5,912 nucleotides of DNA from Mailhella massiliensis (GTDB lineage Bacteria; Desulfobacterota; Desulfovibrionia; Desulfovibrionales; Desulfovibrionaceae): contig NZ_DYZA01000243.1 in NCBI RefSeq assembly GCF_020741395.1, positions 1 to 5,912 on the forward strand, in the 5' to 3' direction. A program made the translations under genes and the position numbers. Numbering within the stretch: the first letter of the stretch is position 1; each line of letters opens with the position of its first letter. The notes under the pieces were generated by a model, which had not been told where the DNA came from, did not search any database, and saw only the letters and a program-made list of their open reading frames with translations. Shown in pieces: positions 5,832 through 5,912 of this stretch.

Positions 5832-5912
5832 GGCCCTGCCTGCGGCGGAAAAGGAAAAGCCTTTGCCAAGGCTCCCCGGAGAGCATATCCCTGCGTGTGG
5901 ACTGCCTGCGAA
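5832..5912. other. Downstream flank of the repeat-protein gene
   Basis: These 81 nt contain no gene I can support. A weak hairpin (AGCCTT 5858-5863 with AAGGCT 5868-5873) lies 26 nt after the stop codon but has no T run, so a terminator is not claimed. Confidence 0.5.

Noticed and set aside
5858..5873. Terminator after the repeat-protein gene.
   Set aside because: The stem is only 6 bp and no T run follows, so it does not meet the criteria for an intrinsic terminator.

Overview
The window looks like part of a GC-rich genome of a Desulfovibrionaceae-type bacterium (Bilophila, Mailhella or Desulfovibrio relatives). This is an inference from the high GC, the fused TRAP transporter membrane subunit, and the combination of TRAP, WYL-regulator and DUF4116-like repeat genes. 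No rRNA or other phylogenetic marker is present, so the assignment is tentative. All recognised genes lie on the + strand.

Region 1 (1-128) is the right end of an IS5-family insertion sequence: the last 37 codons of its transposase plus the terminal sequence. Region 2 (about 129-2832) is a TRAP transporter locus. The IS has landed inside the gene for the periplasmic substrate-binding protein (DctP family), so only the C-terminal ~198 codons are in view. A GC-rich hairpin separates that remnant from an intact fused DctQM membrane subunit of 633 residues. A strong 15-bp intrinsic terminator closes the locus. The binding protein would normally capture the solute and pass it to the DctQM sodium- or proton-driven permease. 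If the other half of dctP is not rejoined, the permease here is an orphan.

Region 3 (2973-3920) encodes a 315-residue transcription factor with an N-terminal HTH, a WYL domain and a WYL C-terminal extension. A possible sigma70-like promoter lies just upstream. In the WYL motif the tryptophan is replaced by isoleucine (IYL). Nothing in the sequence ties this regulator to the TRAP locus, since a terminator lies between them.

Region 4 (3921-4178) is a 258-nt intergenic leader with a long pyrimidine run and two hairpins. The second hairpin sits directly upstream of the next ribosome binding site. Region 5 (4179-5831) encodes a 550-residue protein built almost entirely from 22 tandem units of 22 residues. 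It resembles the DUF4116 repeat family and is predicted to be an all-helical solenoid without signal peptide or membrane segments. Its function is unknown. It is the most unusual item in the window because of its near-perfect periodicity, a repeating cysteine at a fixed helix position, a two-unit degenerate break, and mosaic DNA-level duplication between distant units.
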